Source: QHCA01 sp003244095 (GTDB taxonomy: Bacteria > Actinomycetota > Actinomycetes > Mycobacteriales > QHCA01). From it: DNA of 64,000 nt. The position numbers were made by a program, and so were the translations under genes. The stretch spans positions 1 to 64,000 of the forward strand of contig JBBQNN010000014.1 of the NCBI GenBank assembly GCA_038329965.1, in the 5' to 3' direction. A model generated the notes under the pieces. The model saw nothing but the letters and a program-made list of their open reading frames with translations. It had not been told where the DNA came from and made no database searches. Below, piece by piece: positions 24,461-34,119 of the stretch; position 1 is the stretch's first letter, and the number at the start of each line of letters is the position of its first letter.

Positions 24461-26011
24461 ATGAGCCAACTCCAGCGCATCGACTACGCGGCCGTCGCGC
24501 CGCTGATCGTGGTGTCCGGCGCCGCCGTGGCGGTGCTGGTCGCCGACCTGTTCCTGCCGCTGGGCCGCCGGGCGCTCTCGATCTGGTTGGCGCTGGCCGG
24601 CACGGTCGGCGCGCTGGTCACCGCCGTGCTGGCCGGCACCGGGCCACGCCGCACCTTCTGCGTGCCGGGCACCACCCTGCCCGGCGGGGTCCGTACCGGT
24701 ACATCCTGTTCCTACGTCGTCGACCACTTCACCGTGCTGCTGACCGTGATCTTCTGCGTGGCCGCGGCCGTCTGCCTGTTGCTGTCGGTCGCTCCGGTCG
24801 CCGAGGACCGGCTGCCGGCGGGGGAGTACGGCTTCCTCATCCTCTGCTCCCTCGCCGGCATGATCACCATCGCCGCCGCCCGCGACCTCATCACCATCGT
24901 GGTGGCGCTGGAGGTGCTGACCCTGCCGGTCTACGTCTTGGCCGGCCTGCGCCGCGGTGATCCCCGCTCGGCCGAGGCGGCGTTGAAGTTCTTCCTCGTC
25001 TCGGTGCTGTCCGGTGCGGTGACGCTGTTCGGGGTCAGCCTGGTCTACGGGCTCACCGGCGCAGTCCATCTCGACCGGGTCGCCGCCGCCCTGGCGCAGC
25101 GCCAGGACCTGCGCCACCTGTCCCTGACCGCGGCCGCCGTGCTCCTGGTCGTGGTCGGCTTCGCCTTCAAGGTGTCGGCGGTGCCGTTCCACTGGTGGGC
25201 ACCGGACACCTACCAGGGCGCCCCGGTGCCGATCGCGGCCTTCCTGGCCACCGCGTCGAAGTCGGCCGGATTCGCCGGGCTGCTATTGGTGCTGCTGGTC
25301 GCCTTCCGCCCGTACGCCTTCGTCTGGGGCCCGGTACTCGCCGTCCTCGCCGCTGCGACCATGACGCTGGGCAACCTCGTGGCGTTGCGCCAGCGGCACA
25401 TGGTGCGGCTGCTGGCGTGGTCTTCGGTCGCCCAGGCCGGTTACCTCCTCGTCCCGCTCGGCGTGGCCGCCGGCTCGGGTGGCCGGTCCGACGGGGATCT
25501 CCGTACCGCCGGGGCCGCCACCCTCGCCTTCCTCAGCCTGTACGTGGCCATGTCGCTGGGCGCCTTCGCGTGCGTGGCCTGGGTGACGCGGGACAAACCG
25601 GGCAACGCGATCGAGGACTATCGGGGCTTGGTCCGGCGCTCGCCGGTGGTGGCGGTGGCCCTGGCGTTCTTCCTGCTCTGCCTGGCCGGGTTGCCGCCGG
25701 GGTTCGCCGGGCTGTTCGCCAAGGTGGTGGTCTTCCGCTCCGCGCTGGTGGGTGGCGCGGGCGTCTTGGCGCTGATCATGGCGGTCAACACGGTCATCGG
25801 CCTGTACTACTACCTGCGGGTCGCCGCGCTGGTGTTCGCCGGCCCGGCCGAGGCCGTTCGGCCGGCAATGGCCCTCCGCGCCGTGGCGGCCGGGCGCCCG
25901 CGGTCGCTCGCCGTGGCCGCGGCGATCGGGGTGACCGTGATCGGCACGGTGGTGCTCGGATTCGCCCCCCAGCTGGTCATCAGCGCCGGTAACCTCGCCG
26001 GGCTGCCGTAG
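24461..26011 (+). CDS. nuoN: NADH-quinone oxidoreductase subunit N, second set
   Basis: Antiporter-like proton-pumping subunit, 516 residues, last gene of the second nuo operon. Marks: VALEVLTLPVYVLAGLRRGD (glutamate), FAFKVSAVPFHWWAPDTYQG (lysine), MVRLLAWSSVAQAGYLLVPL. ATG start. It is followed after 40 bp by htpX, the same neighbour as I recall for the second nuo cluster in Streptomyces. Confidence 0.95.
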   Translation: MSQLQRIDYAAVAPLIVVSGAAVAVLVADLFLPLGRRALSIWLALAGTVGALVTAVLAGTGPRRTFCVPGTTLPGGVRTGTSCSYVVDHFTVLLTVIFCVAAAVCLLLSVAPVAEDRLPAGEYGFLILCSLAGMITIAAARDLITIVVALEVLTLPVYVLAGLRRGDPRSAEAALKFFLVSVLSGAVTLFGVSLVYGLTGAVHLDRVAAALAQRQDLRHLSLTAAAVLLVVVGFAFKVSAVPFHWWAPDTYQGAPVPIAAFLATASKSAGFAGLLLVLLVAFRPYAFVWGPVLAVLAAATMTLGNLVALRQRHMVRLLAWSSVAQAGYLLVPLGVAAGSGGRSDGDLRTAGAATLAFLSLYVAMSLGAFACVAWVTRDKPGNAIEDYRGLVRRSPVVAVALAFFLLCLAGLPPGFAGLFAKVVVFRSALVGGAGVLALIMAVNTVIGLYYYLRVAALVFAGPAEAVRPAMALRAVAAGRPRSLAVAAAIGVTVIGTVVLGFAPQLVISAGNLAGLP

Positions 26012-26051
26012 GTAGCGGGAACGTACCGGCCCGCTCAGCGTTTTACTAGTC

Positions 26052-26927
26052 ATGCACAGACATCACAACGGACTCAAGACCGCCGTCCTCCTGGGCGGCA
26101 TGTCTGCACTGATCCTGCTGGCCGGCCAGTTCTTCGGCGGCAGCCGCGGCCTGGTCATCGCCCTGGTCATCGCCCTCGGCGTCAACGGCTACAGCTACTT
26201 CTTCTCCGACAAGCTCGCCCTGCGTTCGATGCGCGCCTACCCCGTTACCGAGGTGCAGCAGCCCGAGCTGTACGCGATCGTCCGGGAGCTCGCCACCGGC
26301 GCCGGGCAGCCGATGCCCCGGATCTACATCAGCCCCACCGACCAGCCCAATGCCTTCGCCACCGGGCGAAACCCGCGGCACGCCGCGGTCGCCGTCACCG
26401 AGGGAATCCTGCGGCTGCTCAACCGGGGGGAGCTGCGGGCGGTGCTCGGTCACGAGCTGTCCCACGTCTACAACCGCGACATCCTGATCTCATCGGTGGC
26501 CGGTGCCCTGGCCAGCGTGATCACCTTTCTCGCCTACCTGGCCATCTTCCTGCCGATAGGCAGCTCCGATGACGACGAGGGCGGCGGCAACATCCTCGGG
26601 GCGCTGCTGCTGATGATCCTCGGGCCGATCGCCGCCGGGCTGATCCAGATGGCCATCAGCCGGTCCCGGGAATTCCAGGCCGACGAGTCCGGCGCCAAGC
26701 TGACGGGTGATCCGCTGGCCCTGGCCAGCGCCCTGGGCAAGCTGCAGTCCGGCACTCAGGCGCTGCCCCTGCCCCAGGACCCCCAGCTGGTGACCACCAG
26801 CCACCTGATGATCGCCAACCCGTTCCGCGGTGGCGGCCTGGGCCAGCTGTTTTCCACCCACCCGCCGATGGAGCAGCGGATCGCCCGGCTGCAGGAGATG
26901 GCCCAGAACGGCGTCTACGGCTACTGA
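26052..26927 (+). CDS. htpX: Membrane zinc metalloprotease HtpX
   Basis: M48-family protease for membrane-protein quality control, 291 residues. Two N-terminal helices (about 10-28 and 33-50), catalytic zinc site HELSH at H134-E135-H138, two more helices at about 150-200, and the third zinc ligand E207 in SREFQADESGAKL. The C-terminus FSTHPPMEQRIARLQEMA is typical. ATG start at 26052. Its end overlaps the convergent hypothetical gene by 7 bp. Confidence 0.95.
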   Translation: MHRHHNGLKTAVLLGGMSALILLAGQFFGGSRGLVIALVIALGVNGYSYFFSDKLALRSMRAYPVTEVQQPELYAIVRELATGAGQPMPRIYISPTDQPNAFATGRNPRHAAVAVTEGILRLLNRGELRAVLGHELSHVYNRDILISSVAGALASVITFLAYLAIFLPIGSSDDDEGGGNILGALLLMILGPIAAGLIQMAISRSREFQADESGAKLTGDPLALASALGKLQSGTQALPLPQDPQLVTTSHLMIANPFRGGGLGQLFSTHPPMEQRIARLQEMAQNGVYGY

Positions 26928-27430
26928 TCGGCGCGGCCCGGAGGTTCCCGCCCGTACGTGGCCGCGGTGAGTGGCGCTAGGGGGAACTGTCGACTCGTGT
27001 GGGACCGCTGGGGTCCGTCACCGTCGCCTGCTTGCTGCGGCGCCCTGTCCCTCCACCAGTTCGGTTTGAGCTGCAACTCAACACGGCTGGACACGCCGCG
27101 AATGTTGATCACGAACATCGTGGTCGCGAGCATCCCGCCGTTCGGTGGAGCGGAGCCCGCGGCGGGCTCTCCCGGCCGCCAGTGGTAGTCGAAGATCGCA
27201 CATGGCCAGCCCTTGTAGGTGCCGCGGACCACGCGGGTGGCGTTGCTCTCCGCGCCACGCGCGCGTGGGCCGATCTGCCAGCCCAGCAGCACGTCGGGGT
27301 CGGTCTCGGCGTAACTCCAGCCTTGGCGGGCCGCGAAAGACTCCCGACTCACGGATCGCCTTCTGGGCCTGGGGCGGAACGTTCGGTACAGCTGGTAGCC
27401 CCCGATGGGCAGAAGTAGCGCGGCTATCAC
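26921..27430 (-). CDS. Hypothetical membrane-anchored protein
   Basis: 169 codons from a GTG. I do not recognise a named domain. The first 16 residues are hydrophobic (MIAALLLPIGGYQLYR), followed by a basic stretch and then FAARQGWSYAETDPDVLLGW with VVRGTYKGWPCAIFDYHWRP. This pattern recurs in unnamed actinobacterial proteins (from memory). The C-terminal third, after TTMFVINIRG, looks unlike them and may be frameshifted or degenerate. The gene is convergent with htpX and overlaps its 3' end. Confidence 0.5.
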   Translation of the reverse strand: MIAALLLPIGGYQLYRTFRPRPRRRSVSRESFAARQGWSYAETDPDVLLGWQIGPRARGAESNATRVVRGTYKGWPCAIFDYHWRPGEPAAGSAPPNGGMLATTMFVINIRGVSSRVELQLKPNWWRDRAPQQAGDGDGPQRSHTSRQFPLAPLTAATYGREPPGRADQ

Positions 27431-27545
27431 CCGTGCGGCCCAGGTGTGAACGTTGTAGTCGCATCAAGTGGCGCGCCTCGACCAGAGCCGCCGTGCCTGC
27501 GAGTGACCCTGCTCACGATCGGCAGCCGCCGTTTGTGCCGCCGCG

Positions 27546-28937
<1,392 letters not shown>

Positions 28938-29155
28938 GGTCTTCCGCGCGAGCCGAGCGTCCACCAGACGGCGACTTGACGGCCCCTTCGGGCCAGTCGC
29001 CCCGCCATTCGTACGGTCATCTGAGGAACTGCGCGCCTGCACGGGAACGACTGTGTAGACCTGGACCGGGGCGGGCATGCCGAGCTGATCGGGGGAGGCG
29101 CAGACTCAGGCGCCTGCGCCCGAGACGCACGGCGACCCAAGCCGAAGGGACGACG

Positions 29156-29602
29156 ATGTTGTTCTCCAAGAGACACCGCACCAGCTCTGACCCTCGGCAC
29201 CGCAGCGTCGATGGTGCCGGGATGGCGGCGGCCAAGTTCCCGTACGAGGGTGCTGACGCCAACTGGGGTGCGGGCCTGGTTCGCGCGCGGGATGAGGAGC
29301 ACGCCGACGCGATGCGTCCGACCGACGAGCAGTTGGCGGAAGCGGCCAGGGGCTTGATCCGCGAGATGCAGGCGCAGACCGATGAGCGCAGGTGGTTCCT
29401 CGACGGCGACGTACCCAACTCGGAGCTGCCCTACCACCTGCTCGACGGCCTGCCGCAGGTCGAGCCGGCGGCCGAGCCCGAGGTCGAAACTGCGGAACCG
29501 GCGATCCCCACGCTGCTGAGCAGGCGGGCGAGGCGGGAGGCCAACGACCCCGACCGGGCGATGTTGCGGTCGGCACCGGACGCACAGTCGGGCAGTGCCT
29601 AG
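29156..29602 (+). CDS. Hypothetical protein
   Basis: 148 residues, unrecognised. ATG at 29156 with GAAGGGA about 6-12 bases upstream. Hydrophilic throughout: a basic N-terminus MLFSKRHRTSSDPRHRS, an acidic helical middle PTDEQLAEAARGLIREMQAQ, and a Glu/Pro-rich tail with LLSRRARREAND. No membrane segment or cysteine. The codon use is typical of the neighbours, so it is probably expressed. A small gene remnant follows. Confidence 0.6.
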   Translation: MLFSKRHRTSSDPRHRSVDGAGMAAAKFPYEGADANWGAGLVRARDEEHADAMRPTDEQLAEAARGLIREMQAQTDERRWFLDGDVPNSELPYHLLDGLPQVEPAAEPEVETAEPAIPTLLSRRARREANDPDRAMLRSAPDAQSGSA

Positions 29603-29689
29603 GCGGCGGATCGGGGTGAGTCTTGCGCGGAAGACAGCCATCCGCCGTCTCCGAGGGCGCGTACTGTCCGACAGGGGAGCGCGTGTCTC

Positions 29690-29908
29690 TCGGGATCGGC
29701 AACCTGGGCGCGCAACGTTGCCAACGACTCGCACACGGACCACGCCAGCCTGATCGAGTCTATCGAGGATCAGGGGTGGACGCTGCATGGTGCCGGCTCC
29801 GTCTCTCAAGAGACGGCGTCGGACAGCAAGAGCAAGGCTCCGGGCAGTGGAGAGCGCACCGCCATCTCCGGCAAGATCGTCGGCGTCCACCTGTTCCGGG
29901 CCAGCTGA
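29690..29908 (+). pseudogene. C-terminal remnant of a small actinobacterial protein
   Basis: In one frame the sequence reads NDSHTDHASLIESIEDQGWT, then VSQETASDSKSKAPGSGER and ISGKIVGVHLFRAS with a stop at 29906. This resembles the C-terminal half of small unnamed actinobacterial proteins with a ..IEDQGWxLxxAGYV..SGQ..SGxIVGIYLFR pattern (from memory). Several usually conserved positions differ and there is no in-frame ATG, GTG or TTG between the previous stop and this stretch, so it looks decayed or frameshifted at its 5' end. Confidence 0.4.
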
Positions 29909-29965
29909 CCTAGTAGCGGTGGGAGCCGGGTCGGCAGAGGCTCCGCGAGGACGGCGTAAGCGGGT

Positions 29966-30457
29966 CTACCGGTAGTTGGTGAATTGCAGGGGGATGTCGA
30001 AGTCGCTGCCCTTGAGCAGGGCGATGACGTCCTGCAGGTGGTCTTTCTTCTTGGCGCTGACCCGCAGCTGGTCGCCCTGGATCTGCGCCTGGACGCCTTT
30101 GGGCCCCTCGTCGCGGATCTTCTTCGAGATAGCCTTGGCCTTGTCGGCGGCGATGCCCTGGTTGATCTTGGCGCTGAGCCGGTAGACCTTGCCCGACTGC
30201 TGCGGCTCGTCGGCGTCGAGGGACTTCAGCGAGATGCCGCGCTTGATCAGCTTCTCCTTGAACACCTCCAATGCCGCCTTCAGTCGCTCCTCGGTGTCGG
30301 CCTGCAGGGCGACCGCCTCCTCCCCGGACCACGAGACGCTGGCGTTGACGCCGCGGAAGTCGAAGCGGGTGCCCAGCTCCTTGGCGGTCTGGTTCAGGGC
30401 GTTGTCGACCTCCTGCCGGTCGACCTTGCTGACGACGTCGAATGACGGGTCGGCCAC
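29966..30457 (-). CDS. YajQ-family nucleotide-binding protein
   Basis: Small cytosolic protein of 163 residues with two ferredoxin-like domains. Family ends are typical: N-terminus MADPSFDVVSKVDRQEVDNA and C-terminus DVIALLKGSDFDIPLQFTNY R. Members bind nucleotides, and in some bacteria cyclic di-GMP; the role in actinomycetes is not settled. The start is GTG at 30457 with GGAGTG upstream. It is divergent from tRNA-Tyr, about 100 bp away. Confidence 0.95.
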   Translation of the reverse strand: MADPSFDVVSKVDRQEVDNALNQTAKELGTRFDFRGVNASVSWSGEEAVALQADTEERLKAALEVFKEKLIKRGISLKSLDADEPQQSGKVYRLSAKINQGIAADKAKAISKKIRDEGPKGVQAQIQGDQLRVSAKKKDHLQDVIALLKGSDFDIPLQFTNYR

Positions 30458-30556
30458 GGCGGCACTCCTTCGTCTGTATCACCATCGGGTTCGGACTCCC
30501 GATGCTCCACCGGCTATCCTGCCTCGTGCGGCCGGTCATGATGTACGGCGGCGCAC

Positions 30557-30638
30557 GGCAGGTTGCCCGAGTGGCCAAAGGGAGCGGTCTGTAAAACCGC
30601 CGGCTCAGCCTACGTTGGTTCGAACCCAACACCTGCCA
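30557..30638 (+). tRNA. tRNA-Tyr (GTA)
   Basis: 82 nt. Acceptor GGCAGGT pairs with ACCTGCC (30631-30637), discriminator A. Anticodon stem GCGGT/ACCGC encloses CTGTAAA with anticodon GTA. The T arm is GTTGG-TTCGAAC-CCAAC and the long variable arm is that of a class II tRNA. CCA is not encoded. The 3' part is repeated at 31952, and a terminator follows. Confidence 0.97.
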
Positions 30639-30692
30639 CCCCCACCGAAACAGCCCCTGACCAGCGCAAACGCGCGTCAGGGGCCGTTTCGC
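30586..30692. repeat. Direct repeat, left copy (tRNA-Tyr 3' part plus terminator)
   Basis: From the anticodon stem of tRNA-Tyr through its terminator, this segment is repeated with a handful of differences at 31952-32055. The right copy keeps GGTCTGTAAAACCGCCGG, the variable arm, T arm, acceptor 3' strand and terminator stem but has no D arm or 5' acceptor strand. Such duplication of a tRNA 3' end is the normal footprint of an integrase-mediated insertion. Confidence 0.8.
30653..30684 (+). terminator. Terminator after tRNA-Tyr
   Basis: GCCCCTGA (30653-30660) and TCAGGGGC (30677-30684) form a stem around a 16-nt loop, followed by CGTTTC. It sits 14 bp after the tRNA. Confidence 0.7.
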
Positions 30693-30939
30693 GTTGTCCG
30701 GCTGTGTCCGGCTGGGCCAGTCGGCAACGGGTCCACGGTCTTCCTTGGCGTGCCCGAAGTCACTCCACGCCCGGCCGGATTGTTGGGTCGAGCCCGGAGC
30801 AAGAACTCTCCCCAGCCCTCCTCGGGCAGTCTGCAGTCACTCGCGCGCAGATGCAGCGTCTCAGCTGGTCGTAGCCCCGCCGACCAGCCCGACCAGCCCG
30901 ACCAGGCACCCGAACTGACCCGGCTGTGGCATGCCGCGA

Positions 30940-31449
30940 TCAGTTGGCGGGACGCTCCCAGAACTTTGTGCCGGCATGCTGGAAGTAGATCTCGAGGAAC
31001 TCGCAGAGGTCCTGCGCGACGACGTCCCAGTCGGCACGGTCATCTAACGGCAGGGCGACGAGCACTTGGCCGACCTGGCCCTGACCGCCGGCGAGGACCA
31101 ACAGATCCTGGTCCCCGATGAACTTCCCGATCACCAGATCGCCCGCCTGGTACGCGTCGGGGCGCTCATGCAGCTCCTCCGCGGTCCGCTGGGCGCTCGC
31201 CGTCGGTGACAGCAAGACCAACCCCCATTGGCCGTACTCGACATCCTCGAAGAGGTTGGCTTCACGGGTCGAGGCCCACGCGGCGAGGAGCTGCTCAGGA
31301 AGGCGGCGACCCGGCCATGCCTGCCGCACCTCGCTCACGGTTGCTGGGGGGTCCAAAGTCGACAATAGCTTGAACGGCGTGCTGCTCGAACCCTCAGGCG
31401 GGCTTGGCTGATCACGAAAACGCTGCAAGGCACTGGCAACCGAGGACAT
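30940..31449 (-). CDS. SMI1/KNR4 (SUKH)-like protein
   Basis: 169 residues from ATG 31449, chosen because GGAGGG lies about 7 bases upstream; a GTG at 31464 is in frame. The pattern LPEQLLAAWASTREANLF, then YGQWGLVLLSP, DLVIGKFIGDQDLLVL (a W/F-G-D type core) and FLEIYFQHAG resembles SUKH-fold proteins, many of which are immunity proteins against contact-dependent or polymorphic toxins. No toxin gene is adjacent, so this would be an orphan immunity gene. It lies inside the tRNA-Tyr direct repeats, consistent with acquisition. Confidence 0.65.
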   Translation of the reverse strand: MSSVASALQRFRDQPSPPEGSSSTPFKLLSTLDPPATVSEVRQAWPGRRLPEQLLAAWASTREANLFEDVEYGQWGLVLLSPTASAQRTAEELHERPDAYQAGDLVIGKFIGDQDLLVLAGGQGQVGQVLVALPLDDRADWDVVAQDLCEFLEIYFQHAGTKFWERPAN

Positions 31450-31951
31450 CAGTGATCCCTCCACGAAGCATCGAACTCTCGCAGCTGCAGTCGACCATCA
31501 TGGCAGAGGTCACGATCTTCCGTTTGTGAAGCACATCGGCGCAATTTTCATCCGTCATGGCGGCCAAAGGCCATCGGATCTCACTCGCTTGAAAGTTGCG
31601 TCCGGATGTGATCAATGCTCGTCGGTCTCGGCTCGCCGTAGTGCGTCCTCGATCCGCTTGTGGGCTGCGCCCTCCTGCCCAGGGGAGGGGGAGGGGAGCC
31701 TTCGTCGCCAACCCGCTGCCGCCCTTGCCGGACCTGACGCAATCCGAGCTTCCCGAGAGGCTCGATGCCGTCTTCGCAAGAGATGCTCACTGTTGATCTT
31801 GACGGCTTCGGGCGCCGTCCGTCGCCGAGGGCGCTGCGCTTCCGACCCGCCGCCCAGTCACGGTGGAACATGCGTGGAACGATCATGAGCGCCGGAAGGC
31901 TTGTGGCGACATATTGCCTGGTCAGGATGGGTAACGCAGGATGGCGCGGTT

Positions 31952-32055
31952 GGTCTGTAAAACCGCCGGATCAGCCTACGTTGGTTCGAACCCAACACCT
32001 GCCACCCCCAAACGAAACAGCCCCTGACCAGCGGAAACTCGCCTCAGGGGCCGTT
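31952..32055. repeat. Direct repeat, right copy (att-like)
   Basis: Second copy of the tRNA-Tyr 3' portion plus terminator (see 30586-30692). Differences include GGATCAG for GGCTCAG, CAAACG for CACCG after the acceptor end, and changes in the terminator loop. The sequence before 31952 does not form a D arm or acceptor strand, so this is not a second functional tRNA. Confidence 0.8.
32020..32051 (+). terminator. Duplicated terminator
   Basis: GCCCCTGA (32020-32027) and TCAGGGGC (32044-32051) reproduce the stem found after tRNA-Tyr; the loop differs. It came with the right direct repeat. The stretch from here to 32231 shows no gene. Confidence 0.55.
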
Positions 32056-32231
32056 CTGGTCTCGGAGCCGTCTGCCCTGCCGTGCACCGCGCTTGATCGC
32101 AGCATCGGGCATGCAGCGGGCATGACGGCGCAGCAGGTGACAGTCCTAGCGTGCGGCGCATGCTGGCCGTGCCGACCTGCGAGGCGGCGGCAAAGCGTGC
32201 GTTCCTGGCGCGATCCGGTCCGCCTGATGGG

Positions 32232-33263
32232 TCAGTTTTCGCACAGTTCGGCAGTGCGCTCGAGGACGGCGCGTGCGGCGGTCTCGGATCGTCGGCCCAG
32301 TCCGCAGGCTGCCGCGATCGCAACACGGCGGCCGAGCAGGTCGTCAATAATCGTTCGGATCCTTCTTTGGTCATCCAGCGTCTGTGACTCATGCGCGAAA
32401 CCCGCGGCGAAGCGGACGTCAGGAGGCAGGTGCAGGTCGCGCAGTGGTGCATAGAAGGCGGGGGCGAGGCTCGCGGGCTGGTCGGCCGCGGCGAAGGGCG
32501 CATGCATGAGGTCCAGGGCACGGCCCTCGGGCCAGGAATGCAGGATCGCGTTGGCGAGCAGGACGAGCGGTGAAACGTCCGTCATGGTGCCGTAGGCGCG
32601 GTTGTTCATGTCTCCGAGGCACAGGTGCACGGCAAAGCGGGTGCCATCGGCGGACGCTGCGGCCAGCCCGGTTACCGCTCGAGCCAGCACTCTCGCCAGC
32701 GCGGGCCGGGCCGCGGCGGGAGCTTTCGTAAGCAGCACGAGTTCAACGGGGACTTCGATCTGAAAGAGGGTGTCGGTGCCGGTGATGCTCTTGACATCGC
32801 GAATTTCGGCCAGCGTGCCCTCGGTGAATGCGCGGCGGTGCCGTAGTGCACCTACGGGTCCGAGGGTGAACATGGCTAGGTCGAGGTCACCGGGGACGCC
32901 TTCCTGGAAGACCACGTCGGGCCGGCCGGCCGCCTCCCGGGCCCGCTCGAACTGCGGAAAGCTCTCTCGCACTGCCTCGACGTGGCCGAAGTCCAGCGAG
33001 GCGCCGTAGAGCCGGCGGCCCTTCCGGACACGGAACTGCGGTGTCTTGTCATAGTCGGACCAGTCCCCGGGCTTGCGAAGCTCAAGATCGGGATGGGTAC
33101 GCAGGCCATCGATGATCGGGATTATCCAGTTGCGCCGCACACCGGTCTCGCCGTCGGGCACCGAGCGAAGACACGGGCCGAGGATCTCCAAGGCGGTGGC
33201 CACTGCGGCGGCCGGCGTCGCGCCTGGCAAGCTCCCGACCAGATGGGCGTCACGTTCGGGCAC
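32232..33263 (-). CDS. MetE/UroD-fold-like protein of unknown function
   Basis: 343 residues. The GTG at 33263 follows GGAGGTACCC, an ideal site, although the frame is open further upstream without family likeness. The N-terminus VPVPERDAHLVGSLPG, then RSVPDGETGVRRNWIIPIID, FTEGTLAEIRDVKSITG, TRFAVHLCLGDMNNRAYG and the C-terminal FAAGFAHESQTLDDQRRI suggest the TIM-barrel fold of cobalamin-independent methionine synthase or uroporphyrinogen decarboxylase relatives. The E. coli-type MetE zinc-binding histidine/cysteine set is not evident, so methionine synthesis should not be assumed. It is divergent from the LysE gene. Confidence 0.65.
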   Translation of the reverse strand: MPERDAHLVGSLPGATPAAAVATALEILGPCLRSVPDGETGVRRNWIIPIIDGLRTHPDLELRKPGDWSDYDKTPQFRVRKGRRLYGASLDFGHVEAVRESFPQFERAREAAGRPDVVFQEGVPGDLDLAMFTLGPVGALRHRRAFTEGTLAEIRDVKSITGTDTLFQIEVPVELVLLTKAPAAARPALARVLARAVTGLAAASADGTRFAVHLCLGDMNNRAYGTMTDVSPLVLLANAILHSWPEGRALDLMHAPFAAADQPASLAPAFYAPLRDLHLPPDVRFAAGFAHESQTLDDQRRIRTIIDDLLGRRVAIAAACGLGRRSETAARAVLERTAELCEN

Positions 33264-33483
33264 GGGTACCTCCAGCAGCTGATGGAGCGGTGGCCTCTGC
33301 GGCTCTGCTGGATCACGTGGATCGGTACAGGGCCGCTGCGCGGTGGGCGCCAGGGTGACACCGTACTGGCTGGCCGCTGCACAGCCACTCTTGGCCTCGG
33401 ACCCAGTTCGGCCCGCGGCCGAGGCGCGGGACTGCTGCTCGTGAGTGTTGCGCTTGCTCCACCTCATCCGCAGGATGGCGGGC

Positions 33484-34119
33484 ATGGTTGTTGATCCGCA
33501 CCTGCTGGCGGTGTTCGTCGTGATCACCGCGATTGCGATGGTCGTGCCCGGGCCCGACATGTTGTTCGTGCTGGGGTGCGGCATGCGTGGCGGACCACGC
33601 GCCGGTCTGCTCGCGACCTGCGGGGTCGCCACCAGCGAGGCGATCCACGTGGCGTTGGCGGCGGCTGGCCTCACGGCCCTGTTCGTCGCGGTCCCCACCG
33701 CCTTTGCCGTCGTACGGCTGGTCGGTGCGGCGTACCTGATCTATCTCGGTGTTCAGGCCATCCGGCGGCGGGGCGGCCCCGACCTCGACGAGGCGCAGGT
33801 GCGGGTGGCCGGAATCAAGGGCCGGCAGGCGTTCGTACGCGGATTCGCCACGAACCTGCTCAACCCGAAAATGGTCACTTTCACGGTCGCGTTGCTGCCG
33901 CAGTTCGTCAGTCCGCAGTTCGGGCACGTGTGGGCCCAGTTCGCGGTTCTCGGCGTCGTACTGGTGGCCTTCGACTTCCTCGTCGACGGTACTGTGGGCA
34001 TGCTCGGCGGCCGGATCGGCGACTGGCTGGGCCGTCGGCGCGCGGTGCGACGCGGTATCGATGTCACGGCAGGAGGGATCTTCATCGGGTTGGGCGTATG
34101 CCTCGCCGTCGAGAAGTGA
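33484..34119 (+). CDS. LysE/RhtB-family amino acid exporter
   Basis: 211 residues with six predicted membrane helices. The family mark MVVPGPDMLFVLGCGMRGGP lies at about residues 17-36 (G-P-D/N signature), with GVATSEAIHVALAAAGL and FATNLLNPKMVTF further on. ATG at 33484 with AGGA about 10 bases upstream; ATG 33475 is an alternative. The substrate is unknown (amino acids or small effectors in the family). It converges on the broken DinB gene. Confidence 0.9.
   Translation: MVVDPHLLAVFVVITAIAMVVPGPDMLFVLGCGMRGGPRAGLLATCGVATSEAIHVALAAAGLTALFVAVPTAFAVVRLVGAAYLIYLGVQAIRRRGGPDLDEAQVRVAGIKGRQAFVRGFATNLLNPKMVTFTVALLPQFVSPQFGHVWAQFAVLGVVLVAFDFLVDGTVGMLGGRIGDWLGRRRAVRRGIDVTAGGIFIGLGVCLAVEK

Larger units (their letters stand above)
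30639..31951. mobile_element. Probable integrated-element remnant at tRNA-Tyr
   Basis: About 1.3 kb lying between the intact tRNA-Tyr and a second copy of its 3' half. The only convincing gene inside is the SUKH-type protein at 30940-31449. No integrase, excisionase or replication gene is visible, so the element is a remnant or was cut down by deletion. The span 30693-30939 and the stretch 31465-31951 show no supported gene; open frames there on both strands lack ribosome-binding sites and family likeness. Confidence 0.5.

Noticed and set aside
1..26011. Recent duplication of the nuo operon
   Set aside because: The two NuoL/M/N sets differ at most non-motif positions and in gene content, so they are old paralogues.
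31465..31900. Several open frames of 60-120 codons in the tRNA-Tyr element
   Set aside because: They conflict with each other on both strands, have no good starts and show no recognisable domain.
31940..32010. A second tRNA-Tyr gene
   Set aside because: Only the part from the anticodon stem onwards is present; the 5' acceptor strand and D arm are missing.
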